From contig NZ_SOCT01000002.1 in the NCBI RefSeq assembly GCF_004364435.1, positions 186,001-250,000 of the forward strand: a stretch of 64,000 nt of DNA, read 5' to 3'. The notes beneath the pieces are model-generated. The model was given only the letters and a program-made list of their open reading frames with translations, ran no database searches and was not told the origin of the DNA. Positions 1-10,791 of the stretch are shown here, piece by piece (position 1 is the first letter of the stretch; each line of letters begins with the position of its first letter). Source of the stretch: Pseudomonas sp. LP_7_YM (GTDB lineage Bacteria > Pseudomonadota > Gammaproteobacteria > Pseudomonadales > Pseudomonadaceae). The position numbers were made by a program, and so were the translations under genes.

Positions 1-282
1 CCTATTGCCATGGGGGTATTGGTGCGTCTCATTCGCTTGCTCAATGATGCACTCGGCATCACCAGCGTTGTGGTGTCCCACGATCTTGCCGAAACAGCGA
101 GCATTGCGGACTACCTTTATGTGGTGGGTGACGGTCAAGTGCTGGGGCAGGGAACGCCGCAGGAGCTTATGCAGTCGGATAATCCGCGTATCCGTCAATT
201 CATGACAGGTGATCCGGACGGCCCTGTGCCTTTCCACTATCCGGCACCGGATTATCGCGAAGATCTTTTGGGGAAGCGCTGA
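1..282 (+). CDS. mlaF: MlaF, phospholipid ABC transporter ATPase (3' end only)
   Basis: Only the last 93 codons are in the window; the frame is open from base 1. The visible part holds the D-loop/H-loop region ([10 protein letters not shown], with the switch histidine) and the C-terminal helices of an ABC ATPase. Directly following genes encode MlaE, MlaD, MlaC and MlaB, so this is the cytoplasmic ATPase that powers phospholipid traffic between inner and outer membranes. Its stop codon overlaps the mlaE start (TGATG), implying coupled translation. The Walker A and signature motifs lie upstream of the window and cannot be checked. Confidence 0.93.
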   Translation, partial: PIAMGVLVRLIRLLNDALGITSVVVSHDLAETASIADYLYVVGDGQVLGQGTPQELMQSDNPRIRQFMTGDPDGPVPFHYPAPDYREDLLGKR

Positions 283-1079
283 TGCGCAGAAAGTCATTGA
301 TGGATCGTGTTCGCCTGATGGGGCGCTCCGCGATCGATATTGTTGCAGTGCTTGGGCGTTCGGGCGTGTTCCTGGTCCATGCCCTTTTGGGGCGAGGCGG
401 TATCGGCGGTGGTTTTCAGCTGCTGGTTCGCCAGCTTTATTCGGTTGGCGTGATGTCGCTGGCGATCATCGCGGTGTCCGGTGTCTTTATCGGCATGGTT
501 CTGGCGCTACAGGGCTTCAGCATTCTTGCCAAATACGGCTCCGAACAGGCGGTCGGTCAGATGGTCGCCCTGACCCTGCTGCGCGAGCTTGGCCCGGTGG
601 TGACGGCTTTGCTGTTCGCCGGTCGTGCGGGCTCTGCGCTGACTGCTGAAATTGGCAACATGAAGTCCACCGAGCAGTTGTCCAGTCTGGAGATGATCGG
701 CGTGGACCCGCTGAAATATATCGTCGCGCCGCGTCTGTGGGCCGGGTTTATTTCGCTGCCGGTGCTGGCTCTCATTTTCAGCGTTGTCGGCATCTGGGGG
801 GGCTCATGGGTCGCGGTCGACTGGCTGGGCGTCTATGAAGGGTCCTTCTGGGCGAACATGCAGAACAGCGTTTCCTTCCCCAATGATGTGCTCAACGGTG
901 TCATCAAGAGCGTCGTTTTCGCCTTTGTGGTTACCTGGATTGCCGTGTTTCAAGGTTATGACTGCGAGCCCACCTCAGAGGGGATCAGTCGAGCCACGAC
1001 CAAGACCGTGGTCTACGCCTCCTTGGCCGTACTTGGCCTGGACTTTATTTTGACCGCCTTGATGTTTGGAGACTTCTGA
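282..1079 (+). CDS. mlaE: MlaE, phospholipid ABC transporter permease
   Basis: Integral inner-membrane permease of the Mla system, 265 residues, with about five or six hydrophobic segments (for example residues 51-80 and 98-120). The conserved MlaE/YrbE motif around residues 126-143 ([19 protein letters not shown]) is present. It works as a dimer with MlaF and MlaB inside and an MlaD hexamer on the periplasmic side. The start overlaps the mlaF stop and the stop overlaps the mlaD ATG, so the operon is tightly packed. Met7 is an alternative start, but overlap coupling favours the first ATG. Confidence 0.95.
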   Translation: MRRKSLMDRVRLMGRSAIDIVAVLGRSGVFLVHALLGRGGIGGGFQLLVRQLYSVGVMSLAIIAVSGVFIGMVLALQGFSILAKYGSEQAVGQMVALTLLRELGPVVTALLFAGRAGSALTAEIGNMKSTEQLSSLEMIGVDPLKYIVAPRLWAGFISLPVLALIFSVVGIWGGSWVAVDWLGVYEGSFWANMQNSVSFPNDVLNGVIKSVVFAFVVTWIAVFQGYDCEPTSEGISRATTKTVVYASLAVLGLDFILTALMFGDF

Positions 1080-1546
1080 TGCAAAACCGCACCCTCGAAA
1101 CCGGTGTCGGCCTGTTCCTGCTTGCCGGGATTCTGGCTTTGCTCTTGCTCGCCCTTCGGGTCAGCGGTCTGAGCACCAGCGCGGCCAATGACGACTATAA
1201 ACTTACAGCTGATTTCGACAATATCGCCGGTTTGACTGTCAGAGCCAAGGTGACCATGGCCGGTGTGACCATCGGCAAGGTCACTGCAATCGATCTGGAC
1301 CACGATACCTTTATGGGTCATGTGACCATGCAGATAGACAAACGGGTGAACAATCTGCCTTCCGATTCCACTGCGTCCATTCTCACCGCTGGCTTGCTGG
1401 GCGAAAAATACATCGGCATCAGCGTCGGCGGGGATGATCAGTCGTTAAAGGATGGCGGCAAGATCCATGACACCCAGTCGTCGTTGGTACTCGAGGACCT
1501 GATCGGTAAATTCCTGCTCAATTCCGTGGGTAAAGATGCCAAATGA
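1079..1546 (+). CDS. mlaD: MlaD, MCE-domain phospholipid-binding protein
   Basis: Single-pass inner-membrane protein of 155 residues. A hydrophobic anchor spans roughly residues 9-29. One MCE domain follows (about residues 40-118, including ADFDNIAGLTVRAKVTMAGV and the LLGEKYIGI segment). MCE domains of this family form a hexameric ring with a lipid channel that exchanges phospholipid with periplasmic MlaC. The length fits the short Pseudomonas MlaD form. The start codon overlaps the mlaE stop. Confidence 0.95.
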   Translation: MQNRTLETGVGLFLLAGILALLLLALRVSGLSTSAANDDYKLTADFDNIAGLTVRAKVTMAGVTIGKVTAIDLDHDTFMGHVTMQIDKRVNNLPSDSTASILTAGLLGEKYIGISVGGDDQSLKDGGKIHDTQSSLVLEDLIGKFLLNSVGKDAK

Positions 1547-1556
1547 GGAGTTTTGA

Positions 1557-2210
1557 ATGATCTCTATCTTGCGCCGTGGCCTTCTTGTGCTGCTAGCGGC
1601 ACTGCCATTGTTCGCCAATGCTGCGCCTGCGTCCTCCGCTCATGATCTGGTCCAGGACACAACCAGCCGGTTGCTGGCCGATCTGGCCGCCAACAAAGAG
1701 AAATACAAGCAGGATCCTACTGATTTTTACGCGGCGCTCAACAGCATCGTCGGGCCCGTGGTGGATGCCGACGGCATTTCCAAGAGCATCATGACGGTCA
1801 AATATTCGCGCAATGCAACGCCTGCGCAAATGCAGAAGTTCGCGGAGAATTTCAAGCGAGGCCTGTTTCAGTTCTACGGTAACGCCTTGCTCGAGTACAA
1901 CAATCAGGGGATTACCGTTGATCCTGCCAAGGACGAATCGGGCGACCGCACCGAGGTCCGCATGACCGTCAAGGGCAGTAACGGCGCCGTCTACCCGGTT
2001 TCTTACACCCTTGAGAAGATTAATGGCGAGTGGAAGTTGCGCAACGTGATCATCAATGGCATCAACATCGGCAAGCTGTTCCGTGACCAGTTCGCCGACG
2101 CCATGCAGCGCAATGGCAACAATTTGGACAAAACCATCGACGGCTGGGCTGGTGAAGTTGCCAAGGCGAAGGAATCGACCGAAAACTCCAGCGACAAGGT
2201 CGTTAAATGA
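1557..2210 (+). CDS. mlaC: MlaC, periplasmic phospholipid shuttle
   Basis: A 217-residue protein beginning with a Sec signal peptide (positively charged start, hydrophobic run to about residue 20, cleavage likely after ANA near residue 22). The rest matches the MlaC/Ttg2D fold, with the typical segment reading MTVKYSRNATPAQMQKFAEN and a conserved YPVSYTLEKINGEWKLRNV motif. It carries phospholipid between the outer-membrane MlaA complex and inner-membrane MlaFEDB. It lies 10 bases after mlaD with GAGG upstream, and its stop overlaps the mlaB start (ATGA). Confidence 0.95.
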   Translation: MISILRRGLLVLLAALPLFANAAPASSAHDLVQDTTSRLLADLAANKEKYKQDPTDFYAALNSIVGPVVDADGISKSIMTVKYSRNATPAQMQKFAENFKRGLFQFYGNALLEYNNQGITVDPAKDESGDRTEVRMTVKGSNGAVYPVSYTLEKINGEWKLRNVIINGINIGKLFRDQFADAMQRNGNNLDKTIDGWAGEVAKAKESTENSSDKVVK

Positions 2211-2512
2211 GTGATGCAAGTGTCACCGCCGTCGGTGAGGGCGAGTTGAAACTGTTTGGCGTGCTGGATTATCGAACAGGTCCATTACTGCGTGAACAGG
2301 GCGCCAAGCTGATCAAGGCCAGTGACGCGCCGGCGCTAGTACTGGATTGCTCAGCAATCGAGAAGTCCAGCAGCGTGGGGCTGGCCTTGCTGCTAGCATT
2401 CATGCGCGATGCGCAGAGGGCCGGAAAAACAGTCAGCGTCCGGGCGCTTCCAGACCACATGCGTGAAATTGCACAGGTGTCGGGGCTGACCGAACTGTTC
2501 GAACAACATTGA
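2207..2512 (+). CDS. mlaB: MlaB, STAS-domain subunit of the Mla transporter
   Basis: A 101-residue cytosolic STAS protein. The anti-sigma-antagonist-like core is visible: a beta strand (LKLFGVLDYRTGP), the conserved LVLDCSAIEKSSSVGLALLL segment near residues 44-63, and a C-terminal helix. In the Mla complex this subunit binds MlaF and is needed for its stability and activity. It is the last gene of the mlaFEDCB operon, overlaps mlaC by four bases and is followed by a terminator-like hairpin. Confidence 0.93.
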   Translation: MSDASVTAVGEGELKLFGVLDYRTGPLLREQGAKLIKASDAPALVLDCSAIEKSSSVGLALLLAFMRDAQRAGKTVSVRALPDHMREIAQVSGLTELFEQH

Positions 2513-2525
2513 TTGCTGTCATCGC

Positions 2526-2581
2526 TCAAGCCCCTCGTCCGGGTCCTACAAAGTAGGGTTCGCAACGAGAGGGCTTTTTTG
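2526..2581 (+). terminator. Rho-independent terminator after mlaB
   Basis: AGCCCCTCGT pairs with ACGAGAGGGCT around an inner GGTCCTAC/GTAGGGTT stem and is followed by a run of six T. A TATGAT hexamer at 2582-2587 begins right after the T run and could serve as the -10 of a promoter for ibaG-murA, though no good -35 is visible. Confidence 0.7.
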
Positions 2582-2626
2582 TATGATGGCCGACCCGCGC
2601 GCATAGGGCGCCCATTGAGGTTAAGC

Positions 2627-4155
<1,529 letters not shown>

Positions 4156-4321
4156 CATTGTTTCGTGCTCTCTGGCTTGCATCGCATGCAGGCGAGGGAG
4201 CCGTTGAGTGAAGGTTTGACCTTTTGAATCGTTTCACTTCGAGTCTGCGTCATCGGCTCGGAGGTTGCCGGGCGCCGATTGCGACCCGGCACGCGCTTGC
4301 TGATAAGGACTGACGTTTCCC

Positions 4322-4957
4322 ATGTTGACCATCGCACTGTCCAAGGGCCGAATCCTTGATGACACGCTTCCGCTTCTCGCTGCTGCGGGCATCGTGCCGA
4401 CCGAGAATCCGGATACGAGCCGCAAGCTGATCATTCCTACGACGCAGAAAGATGTGCGCCTGCTGATCGTACGCGCTACCGATGTGCCCACTTATGTCGA
4501 GCATGGCGCGGCTGATCTTGGCATTGCCGGCAAGGACGTCTTGATGGAATACGGCGGCCAGGGTCTGTACGAGCCCCTGGATCTGCAGATTGCCCAATGC
4601 AAGCTGATGACCGCAGGTGCTGTGGGCGCGGCTGAGCCCAAAGGCCGTCTGCGCGTGGCCACAAAATTCGTCAATGTCGCCAAGCGTTACTACGCCGAGC
4701 AAGGTCGTCAGGTCGACATCATCAAGTTGTACGGCTCCATGGAGCTCGCGCCGCTGGTAGGACTGGCCGACAAGATCATCGACGTCGTCGACACCGGTAA
4801 TACCCTGCGTGCCAACGGCCTGGAGCCGCAGGACCTGATCGCTCACATCAGCTCCCGGCTGGTGGTCAACAAGGCTTCGATGAAGATGCAACACGCCCGC
4901 ATCCAGTCGCTGATCGATACTTTGCGCAGCGCCGTGGAGTCACGACACTGCGGTTGA
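4322..4957 (+). CDS. hisG: ATP phosphoribosyltransferase HisG, short form
   Basis: First enzyme of histidine synthesis, joining ATP and PRPP. At 211 residues it is the short HisG type that lacks the C-terminal ACT-like regulatory domain; such enzymes need the HisZ subunit for activity and feedback control. HisZ is not in this window. The sequence starts [19 protein letters not shown] and holds the [14 protein letters not shown] phosphate-binding motif near residues 156-170. AAGGA lies a short distance upstream of the ATG. hisD and hisC follow. Confidence 0.96.
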   Translation: MLTIALSKGRILDDTLPLLAAAGIVPTENPDTSRKLIIPTTQKDVRLLIVRATDVPTYVEHGAADLGIAGKDVLMEYGGQGLYEPLDLQIAQCKLMTAGAVGAAEPKGRLRVATKFVNVAKRYYAEQGRQVDIIKLYGSMELAPLVGLADKIIDVVDTGNTLRANGLEPQDLIAHISSRLVVNKASMKMQHARIQSLIDTLRSAVESRHCG

Positions 4958-5101
4958 CTGTATAACGCACCTTTAACCAGGGTCGCGCCCAGCTATCCGT
5001 GTCATAGCCAAATTTCTCAGGTGCCTGCGCGGATGGCTTGGTAGCTTAGGCTGCCGCTGTGCAAGGCATCTGAGAAAACGCCAATCAATGAGGCTCACGC
5101 T

Positions 5102-6430
5102 ATGACCACTTCCAACGCCATTCGCCGACTCAACGCTGCTGACCCGGATTTCGCCCGACATCTGGATCATCTGCTGAGCTGGGAAAGTGTGTCTGACGAC
5201 TCGGTCAATCAGCGCGTGCTGGACATCATCAAGAACGTGCGTGAGCGCGGCGATGCTGCCTTGGTGGAGTACACCCAGCGTTTCGATGGGCTGAACGTTG
5301 CCTCGATGGCTGAACTGATCCTGCCGCGCGAGCGTCTGGAGCTGGCACTGACGCGTATCACTGCCGAGCAACGTCAAGCGCTGGAAAAAGCCGCCGACCG
5401 CGTGCGCAATTACCACGAGCGGCAGAAGCAGGACTCCTGGAGCTACACCGAAGCTGACGGCACCGTACTGGGCCAGAAGGTCACGCCACTGGACCGCGCA
5501 GGTCTTTATGTGCCTGGCGGCAAGGCGTCCTACCCGTCTTCGGTATTGATGAACGCGATCCCGGCTAAAGTGGCTGGCGTTGGCGAAGTCGTCATGGTCG
5601 TGCCGACCCCGCGCGGTGAAATCAACGAACTGGTATTGTCGGCCGCCTGCATCGCCGGGGTCGACCGGGTGTTCACCATTGGCGGGGCTCAGGCGGTCGC
5701 GGCGCTGGCGTATGGCACTCAGAGCGTTCCGCAGGTCGATAAGGTTGTCGGCCCTGGCAACATTTATGTGGCCACCGCCAAGCGCCATGTCTTCGGTCAG
5801 GTCGGTATCGACATGATCGCCGGCCCTTCGGAAATCCTCGTGGTGTGCGACGGCCAGACCGATCCTGACTGGATCGCAATGGACCTGTTCTCCCAGGCCG
5901 AGCACGACGAAGATGCGCAGGCCATTCTCGTCAGCCCGGATGCCGAGTTCCTCGACAAGGTCGCAGCCAGCATCGCCAGGCTGATGCCGACCATGGAGCG
6001 GGCACAGATCATCAACACCTCGATCAATGGCCGCGGCGCGCTGATCAAGGTGGCAGACATGGCTCAGGCCATTGAAGTTGCAAATCGTATCGCACCCGAG
6101 CACCTGGAGCTTTCGGTCGCCGATCCCGAGGCCTGGTTGCCACAGATTCGTCACGCAGGCGCTATCTTCATGGGTCGCCACACCTGCGAGGCATTGGGCG
6201 ACTACTGCGCAGGCCCGAATCACGTACTGCCAACCTCCGGTACTGCGCGGTTCTCCTCGCCGCTGGGCGTTTACGATTTCCAGAAACGCTCCTCGATCAT
6301 TTTCTGCTCGGAGCACGGGGCGTCGGAGCTGGGCAAGACCGCGTCAGTGCTGGCACGCGGCGAGTCGCTGACCGCGCACGCACGCAGTGCCGAATACCGG
6401 ATCGTCGCTAACCCTCAAGAAGGCAAGTGA
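5102..6430 (+). CDS. hisD: Histidinol dehydrogenase HisD
   Basis: Oxidises L-histidinol to L-histidine in two NAD-dependent steps with a bound zinc. It is 442 residues, normal for the family. The [23 protein letters not shown] stretch (around residues 217-239), the zinc-region motif [11 protein letters not shown] and the later APEHLEL motif are all present. A 144-base gap separates it from hisG and holds no obvious gene. hisC begins two bases after its stop if the ATG at 6433 is used. Confidence 0.97.
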   Translation: MTTSNAIRRLNAADPDFARHLDHLLSWESVSDDSVNQRVLDIIKNVRERGDAALVEYTQRFDGLNVASMAELILPRERLELALTRITAEQRQALEKAADRVRNYHERQKQDSWSYTEADGTVLGQKVTPLDRAGLYVPGGKASYPSSVLMNAIPAKVAGVGEVVMVVPTPRGEINELVLSAACIAGVDRVFTIGGAQAVAALAYGTQSVPQVDKVVGPGNIYVATAKRHVFGQVGIDMIAGPSEILVVCDGQTDPDWIAMDLFSQAEHDEDAQAILVSPDAEFLDKVAASIARLMPTMERAQIINTSINGRGALIKVADMAQAIEVANRIAPEHLELSVADPEAWLPQIRHAGAIFMGRHTCEALGDYCAGPNHVLPTSGTARFSSPLGVYDFQKRSSIIFCSEHGASELGKTASVLARGESLTAHARSAEYRIVANPQEGK

Positions 6431-6432
6431 GC

Positions 6433-7485
6433 ATGAGCAAATTCTGGAGTCCTTTTGTCCGTGACCTCGTGCCTTATGTGCCCGGCGAGCAACCCAAGCT
6501 GACCCGGCTGGTGAAGCTGAACACCAATGAAAACCCGTATGGCCCGTCGCCCAAGGCCATCGAGGCGATGCGTGCCCAGGTCAACGACGACCTACGCCTG
6601 TACCCTGATCCAAACAGCGACCTGCTCAAGCAGTCCGTGGCCCGCTACTACGGTGTCGACGCCAGCCATGTATTCCTTGGCAACGGTTCCGATGAGGTGC
6701 TGGCTCACGCCTACCACGCCTTTTTCCTGCAGGATAAGCCGCTGCTGTTCCCGGACATCAGCTACAGCTTCTACCCGGTCTACTGCGGCCTGTATGGCGT
6801 TGAGTATGAAGCGGTGCCGCTCGACGAGCAGTTTCAGATTCGCGCGCAGGATTACACGCGACCGAACGGCGGGATCATCTTTCCCAATCCCAATGCCCCC
6901 ACCGGTTGCCTGATGGCGCTGGAGACGGTCGAGCAGATCTTGAAAGCGAATCCCGATTCTGTGGTCATCGTCGACGAGGCTTACATCGACTTTGGTGGCG
7001 AGACTGCTATCCGTCTGGTGGAGCGCTACTCGAACCTGCTGGTAACACAAACCCTGTCCAAGTCTCGCTCACTGGCGGGGCTGCGGGTGGGGTTGGCGGT
7101 GGGGCACTCCAATCTGATCGAGGCTCTTGAGCGGGTGAAGAACAGCTTCAATTCCTATCCGCTGGATCGCATGGCCATTGTCGGCGCGGCCGCTGCTTTC
7201 GATGATCGCGAGTACTTCGAGAGGACCTGCAGTCTGGTCATTGCCAGCCGTGAAAAGCTGGTTGAGCAGTTGCAGGGTAAAGGGTTTGAGGTGTTGCCAT
7301 CGGCGGCGAACTTCATCTTCGCTCGTCATCCGAAACACGACGCTGCAGGTCTTGCGGCCAAGGTGCGGGAGCAGGGTGTGATCGTCCGTCACTTCAAGCA
7401 GGAGCGCATTGCGCAGTTCTTGCGCATCACCATTGGCACGCCTGAGCAGAATCAGGCGCTGGTCGAGGCGTTGGGGGAGCTTTAG
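6433..7485 (+). CDS. hisC: Histidinol-phosphate aminotransferase HisC
   Basis: PLP-dependent fold-type I aminotransferase that converts imidazole-acetol phosphate to histidinol phosphate. The ATG at 6433 gives 350 residues starting [12 protein letters not shown]; a GTG at 6427 in the same frame overlaps the hisD stop and would add two residues. The PLP lysine is in [14 protein letters not shown] at about residue 210, and [11 protein letters not shown] near residue 30 is the substrate-binding motif. It ends the his cluster here. Confidence 0.95.
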   Translation: MSKFWSPFVRDLVPYVPGEQPKLTRLVKLNTNENPYGPSPKAIEAMRAQVNDDLRLYPDPNSDLLKQSVARYYGVDASHVFLGNGSDEVLAHAYHAFFLQDKPLLFPDISYSFYPVYCGLYGVEYEAVPLDEQFQIRAQDYTRPNGGIIFPNPNAPTGCLMALETVEQILKANPDSVVIVDEAYIDFGGETAIRLVERYSNLLVTQTLSKSRSLAGLRVGLAVGHSNLIEALERVKNSFNSYPLDRMAIVGAAAAFDDREYFERTCSLVIASREKLVEQLQGKGFEVLPSAANFIFARHPKHDAAGLAAKVREQGVIVRHFKQERIAQFLRITIGTPEQNQALVEALGEL

Positions 7486-7524
7486 GGCTGCTCTCCGGCC
7501 CCCTGCAATGGGAGGCCGAACGTT

Positions 7525-7622
7525 AATTTCTTGGTGGGAACGCGTTTATCCGCGAAAAATCTGGCAGGCGATGGAGGTCATCGCCTGTACCGACACATCG
7601 TCGAGTCGCCGCCCAGGATGAA
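7525..7622. repeat. Intergenic repeat-like element with perfect hairpin
   Basis: The 194-base hisC-algW gap carries a GTGGGAACGCG...CGCGAA stretch resembling intergenic repeats seen in pseudomonads. It also holds a perfect 9-bp inverted repeat, CAGGCGATG at 7565-7573 and CATCGCCTG at 7579-7587, with a five-base loop. There is no T run, so a simple terminator is unlikely. Repeat membership is from memory and was not checked. Confidence 0.45.
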
Positions 7623-7679
7623 TTTGCACCCTAAGGTTCTCATCATCCCATTCATCTCAACAGCCATGATGATCCAGGA

Positions 7680-8843
7680 TCAGTTCTCTGCCGCAGGCGC
7701 AGCCGGAGCCTGAGGCGGACGTAGGCCGACCTCGGCTGTCAGCTTCAATTCCTTGCCATTGCGCATGACCTGAATCGTGATCTTTTCCGAAGGTTTGGTT
7801 CGCGCGACCTGGTTCATCGACTTGCGCCCGTCGCCAGCAGGTTCGCCGTTGATGCTCAGGATGACATCACCCAGTTGCAAACCGGCCTTTTGAGCGGGGC
7901 CGTCGCGGAAGATACCGGCGACAACGATGCCCGGGCGATCCTTTAAACCGAACGATTCAGCCAGTTCCTGTGTCAGCGGCTGCACCTCGATGCCTAGCCA
8001 GCCACGGATCACTTGGCCGTGCTCGATGATCGACTTCATCACCTCCAGTGCCAGCTTGGTCGGAATCGCAAAGCCGATCCCCTGGGAGCCGCCGGACTTG
8101 GAGAAGATGGCAGTATTGATCCCGGTCAGGTTGCCGTTGGCATCCACCAGCGCACCGCCCGAGTTGCCCGGGTTGATTGCCGCATCGGTCTGAATGAAAT
8201 CCTCGTAGGTATTGAGGCCCAACTGGTTGCGGCCCGTGGCACTGATGATGCCCATGGTAACCGTCTGGCCAACACCGAACGGGTTACCGATAGCCAGCGC
8301 GACATCGCCGATACGAATACTGTCGGAGCTGCCAAGAGTAATGGACGGCAGGTTTTTCAGATCGATCTTCAGCACGGCAAGGTCAGTTTCCGGATCGCTG
8401 CCGATGACCCTGGCCACGGTTTCACGACCGTCCTTCAACGCTACAACTATCTGGTCTGCACCGGAAGTCACGTGGTTGTTGGTCAGCAGGTAGCCCTCCG
8501 GGCTCATGATCACCGCCGAGCCCAGGCTCGATTCCATGCGGCGCTGCTTGGGCAGGTTGTCACCGAAGAAACGTCGAAACTGCGGATCTTCGAACAGTGG
8601 ATGGTTCGGCTTGTTGTTGACCATCTTGGTGGTGTACAGGTTGGCCACCGCCGGCGCGGCGCTGCTGACGGCATCGGCATAGGACACCGGCCCCTGCTGG
8701 ACAAAGGCCGTCTGCGGCGCCTGTTGCAGGTTGACGTCCTGACTTGGCAGACCGACCCATGCCGGATAGCGCTGAATAACCAATAAAGCGATAAGCACAC
8801 CAGCAAGCAATGGCCAGCCGAGAAAACGCAGCGCTTTGAACAT
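7680..8843 (-). CDS. algW: AlgW, periplasmic DegS-type serine protease
   Basis: A 387-residue HtrA/DegS-family protease tethered to the inner membrane by an N-terminal anchor (about residues 8-24). The trypsin-like triad reads His124 (NNHVTSG), Asp154 (ETDLAVL) and Ser228 (NPGNSGGALV). A single PDZ domain follows from about residue 275. In Pseudomonas, AlgW is the site-1 protease that cuts the anti-sigma factor MucA when misfolded outer-membrane peptides bind the PDZ domain, releasing AlgU. It is transcribed divergently from the nif3-like gene; position next to hisC and cysD is conserved in the genus. Confidence 0.94.
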   Translation of the reverse strand: MFKALRFLGWPLLAGVLIALLVIQRYPAWVGLPSQDVNLQQAPQTAFVQQGPVSYADAVSSAAPAVANLYTTKMVNNKPNHPLFEDPQFRRFFGDNLPKQRRMESSLGSAVIMSPEGYLLTNNHVTSGADQIVVALKDGRETVARVIGSDPETDLAVLKIDLKNLPSITLGSSDSIRIGDVALAIGNPFGVGQTVTMGIISATGRNQLGLNTYEDFIQTDAAINPGNSGGALVDANGNLTGINTAIFSKSGGSQGIGFAIPTKLALEVMKSIIEHGQVIRGWLGIEVQPLTQELAESFGLKDRPGIVVAGIFRDGPAQKAGLQLGDVILSINGEPAGDGRKSMNQVARTKPSEKITIQVMRNGKELKLTAEVGLRPPQAPAAPAAEN

Positions 8844-8889
8844 TTATAGAGTCCTGAGGTGAACGCGCAGGGTTTGAGGCTTGTCTGCG

Positions 8890-8912
8890 CCATAATGGCG
8901 GGCATTATACGA
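8890..8912. promoter_or_regulatory. Palindrome in the algW/nif3 divergent region
   Basis: The 108-base gap between the divergent starts contains ATAATG-GCGGG-CATTAT, a perfect 6-bp inverted repeat whose two arms resemble -10 hexamers on opposite strands. It may be overlapping divergent promoters or an operator. No -35 elements could be assigned with confidence. Confidence 0.3.
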
Positions 8913-8951
8913 GGACCGGCACGGTCTGAAATGCCTATTTAGGAGACTTTT

Positions 8952-9710
8952 ATGGCTGTTTCGTTGAGTACTCTGGTCGATGAGGCTGACCGCTATCTCG
9001 CCAGCGCGCGCATTCAGGACTATTGCCCCAATGGACTGCAGGTCGAGGGACGCCCACAGGTTACCCGAATCGTCTCTGGAGTGACGGCCAGTCAGGCCCT
9101 GCTGGACGCGGCAGTCGAGGCCAATGCCGACGTGGTTCTGGTGCACCACGGCTATTTCTGGAAGGGCGAAAACCCCTGTATCACCGGCATGAAGCAGCGA
9201 CGCCTGAAGACGCTGCTCAAGCACGATATCAGCCTGCTGGCGTACCACCTGCCCCTGGATCTGCATCCGGAAGTGGGCAATAACGTTCAGTTGGCCCGGC
9301 AATTGGAGATCACCGTCGAAGGGCCGCTCGATCCCGATAATGCGCGCATCGTGGGATTGGTCGGATCGCTGCCTGAGCCCATGACGCCTCGTGATTTTGC
9401 CCACCGGGTGCAGAGCGCGTTAGGTCGTGAACCGCTCCTTGTCGAGGGCAGCGCAATGATCCGCCGGGTAGGCTGGTGCACAGGGGGCGGGCAGGGGTAT
9501 ATCGATCAGGCGGTGTTGGCGGGTGTTGATCTGTTTCTCAGTGGTGAAGCGTCCGAGCAGACTTTTCACAGCGCTCGCGAAAATGGCATCAGCTTCATCG
9601 CCGCTGGCCATCATGCCACCGAGCGCTATGGCGTGCAGGCGCTGGGTGACTATCTGGCACGGCGCTTTGCGCTTGAGCACCTGTTCATCGATTGCCCGAA
9701 CCCCATCTAA
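8952..9710 (+). CDS. Nif3-like dinuclear metal-center protein (DUF34)
   Basis: A 252-residue member of the Nif3/YbgI family, conserved proteins that bind two metal ions and often act as GTP cyclohydrolase-like or metal-handling enzymes; the cellular role is unsettled. Metal ligands are visible in VHHGYFWKG (near residues 62-70) and in the C-terminal AAGHHATERYGVQAL motif. AGGAGA lies seven bases before the ATG, a strong ribosome binding site. It sits between algW and cysD in conserved Pseudomonas order; a link to either pathway is not shown by sequence. Confidence 0.9.
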   Translation: MAVSLSTLVDEADRYLASARIQDYCPNGLQVEGRPQVTRIVSGVTASQALLDAAVEANADVVLVHHGYFWKGENPCITGMKQRRLKTLLKHDISLLAYHLPLDLHPEVGNNVQLARQLEITVEGPLDPDNARIVGLVGSLPEPMTPRDFAHRVQSALGREPLLVEGSAMIRRVGWCTGGGQGYIDQAVLAGVDLFLSGEASEQTFHSARENGISFIAAGHHATERYGVQALGDYLARRFALEHLFIDCPNPI

Positions 9711-9739
9711 GTGACGTTGAGCAACCAAATGGCGGGCTA

Positions 9740-9790
9740 TAACGTTAGATCGTTTCGATCTATAGGCGTCACTGATTAGAATCGGGCCCC
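9740..9790 (+). promoter_or_regulatory. Candidate cysD promoter/operator region
   Basis: The 148-base gap before cysD holds an inverted repeat AGATCG-TTT-CGATCT (9747-9761) and a TAGAAT hexamer (9777-9782) that could be a -10. Outer GTGACG and CGTCAC arms flank it. Sulfate-assimilation genes are normally controlled by CysB, but no confident CysB consensus can be assigned by eye. Confidence 0.3.
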
Positions 9791-9858
9791 ATGATAAAGT
9801 GCCTCGCTCGACAAAGCCCGCAGGCTTTCCATAAAAGTACGTTATCCCGTGAGTAACC

Positions 9859-10776
9859 ATGGTCGACAAACTGACGCATCTGAAACAGTTGGAGGCGGAA
9901 AGCATCCACATCATCCGCGAGGTCGCCGCCGAGTTCGATAACCCGGTGATGCTGTACTCGATCGGCAAGGACTCTGCCGTGATGCTGCACCTGGCGCGCA
10001 AGGCATTCTTCCCGGGCAAGCTGCCGTTCCCGGTTATGCACGTCGACACTCAGTGGAAGTTTCAGGAGATGTACCGTTTCCGCGACAAGATGGTCGAGGA
10101 GATGGGGCTTGAGTTGATCACTCATATCAACCCGGAAGGTGCAGCGCAGGGCATTAATCCCTTCACCCACGGCAGCTCCAAGCACACCGATATCATGAAA
10201 ACCCAGGGCCTCAAGCAGGCGTTGGACAAGCACGGCTTCGATGCCGCTTTCGGTGGCGCCCGACGCGACGAAGAAAAGTCCCGCGCCAAGGAGCGCGTTT
10301 ACTCTTTCCGCGACAGCAAGCACCGTTGGGACCCGAAGAACCAGCGTCCCGAGCTGTGGAACGTGTACAACGGCAACGTCAACAAAGGCGAGTCGATCCG
10401 CGTGTTTCCCCTGTCCAACTGGACCGAGCTGGACATCTGGCAGTACATCTATCTGGAAGGCATCCCGATCGTTCCGCTGTACTTCGCCGCCGAGCGGGAA
10501 GTCATCGAGAAGAACGGCACCCTGATCATGATCGACGACGATCGGATCCTCGAGCACCTCAGCGATGAGGAAAAGGCTCGTATCGTCAAGAAGAAGGTGC
10601 GTTTCCGTACCCTTGGCTGCTACCCGTTGACGGGCGCTGTCGAGTCTGAGGCCGAAACCCTGACGGACATCATTCAGGAAATGCTTCTGACCCGTACGTC
10701 CGAACGCCAGGGCCGCGTCATCGACCACGATGGCGCCGGTTCCATGGAAGACAAGAAACGCCAGGGCTACTTCTAA
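9859..10776 (+). CDS. cysD: Sulfate adenylyltransferase small subunit CysD
   Basis: ATP sulfurylase subunit that makes adenosine 5'-phosphosulfate (APS) from ATP and sulfate, driven by GTP hydrolysis in CysN. It is 305 residues. The PP-loop motif [10 protein letters not shown] is at residues 34-43, and the family [16 protein letters not shown] motif lies near residues 132-147. It is followed 15 bases later by cysNC, with which it forms a heterodimer. Cytoplasmic assimilatory sulfate reduction. Confidence 0.97.
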   Translation: MVDKLTHLKQLEAESIHIIREVAAEFDNPVMLYSIGKDSAVMLHLARKAFFPGKLPFPVMHVDTQWKFQEMYRFRDKMVEEMGLELITHINPEGAAQGINPFTHGSSKHTDIMKTQGLKQALDKHGFDAAFGGARRDEEKSRAKERVYSFRDSKHRWDPKNQRPELWNVYNGNVNKGESIRVFPLSNWTELDIWQYIYLEGIPIVPLYFAAEREVIEKNGTLIMIDDDRILEHLSDEEKARIVKKKVRFRTLGCYPLTGAVESEAETLTDIIQEMLLTRTSERQGRVIDHDGAGSMEDKKRQGYF

Positions 10777-10791
10777 TTTCAGGGTCTCCTC

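Noticed and set aside
4156..4321. Possible regulatory RNA or his leader attenuator before hisG
   Set aside because: No run of histidine codons and no terminator-antiterminator pair was seen; only short stems.
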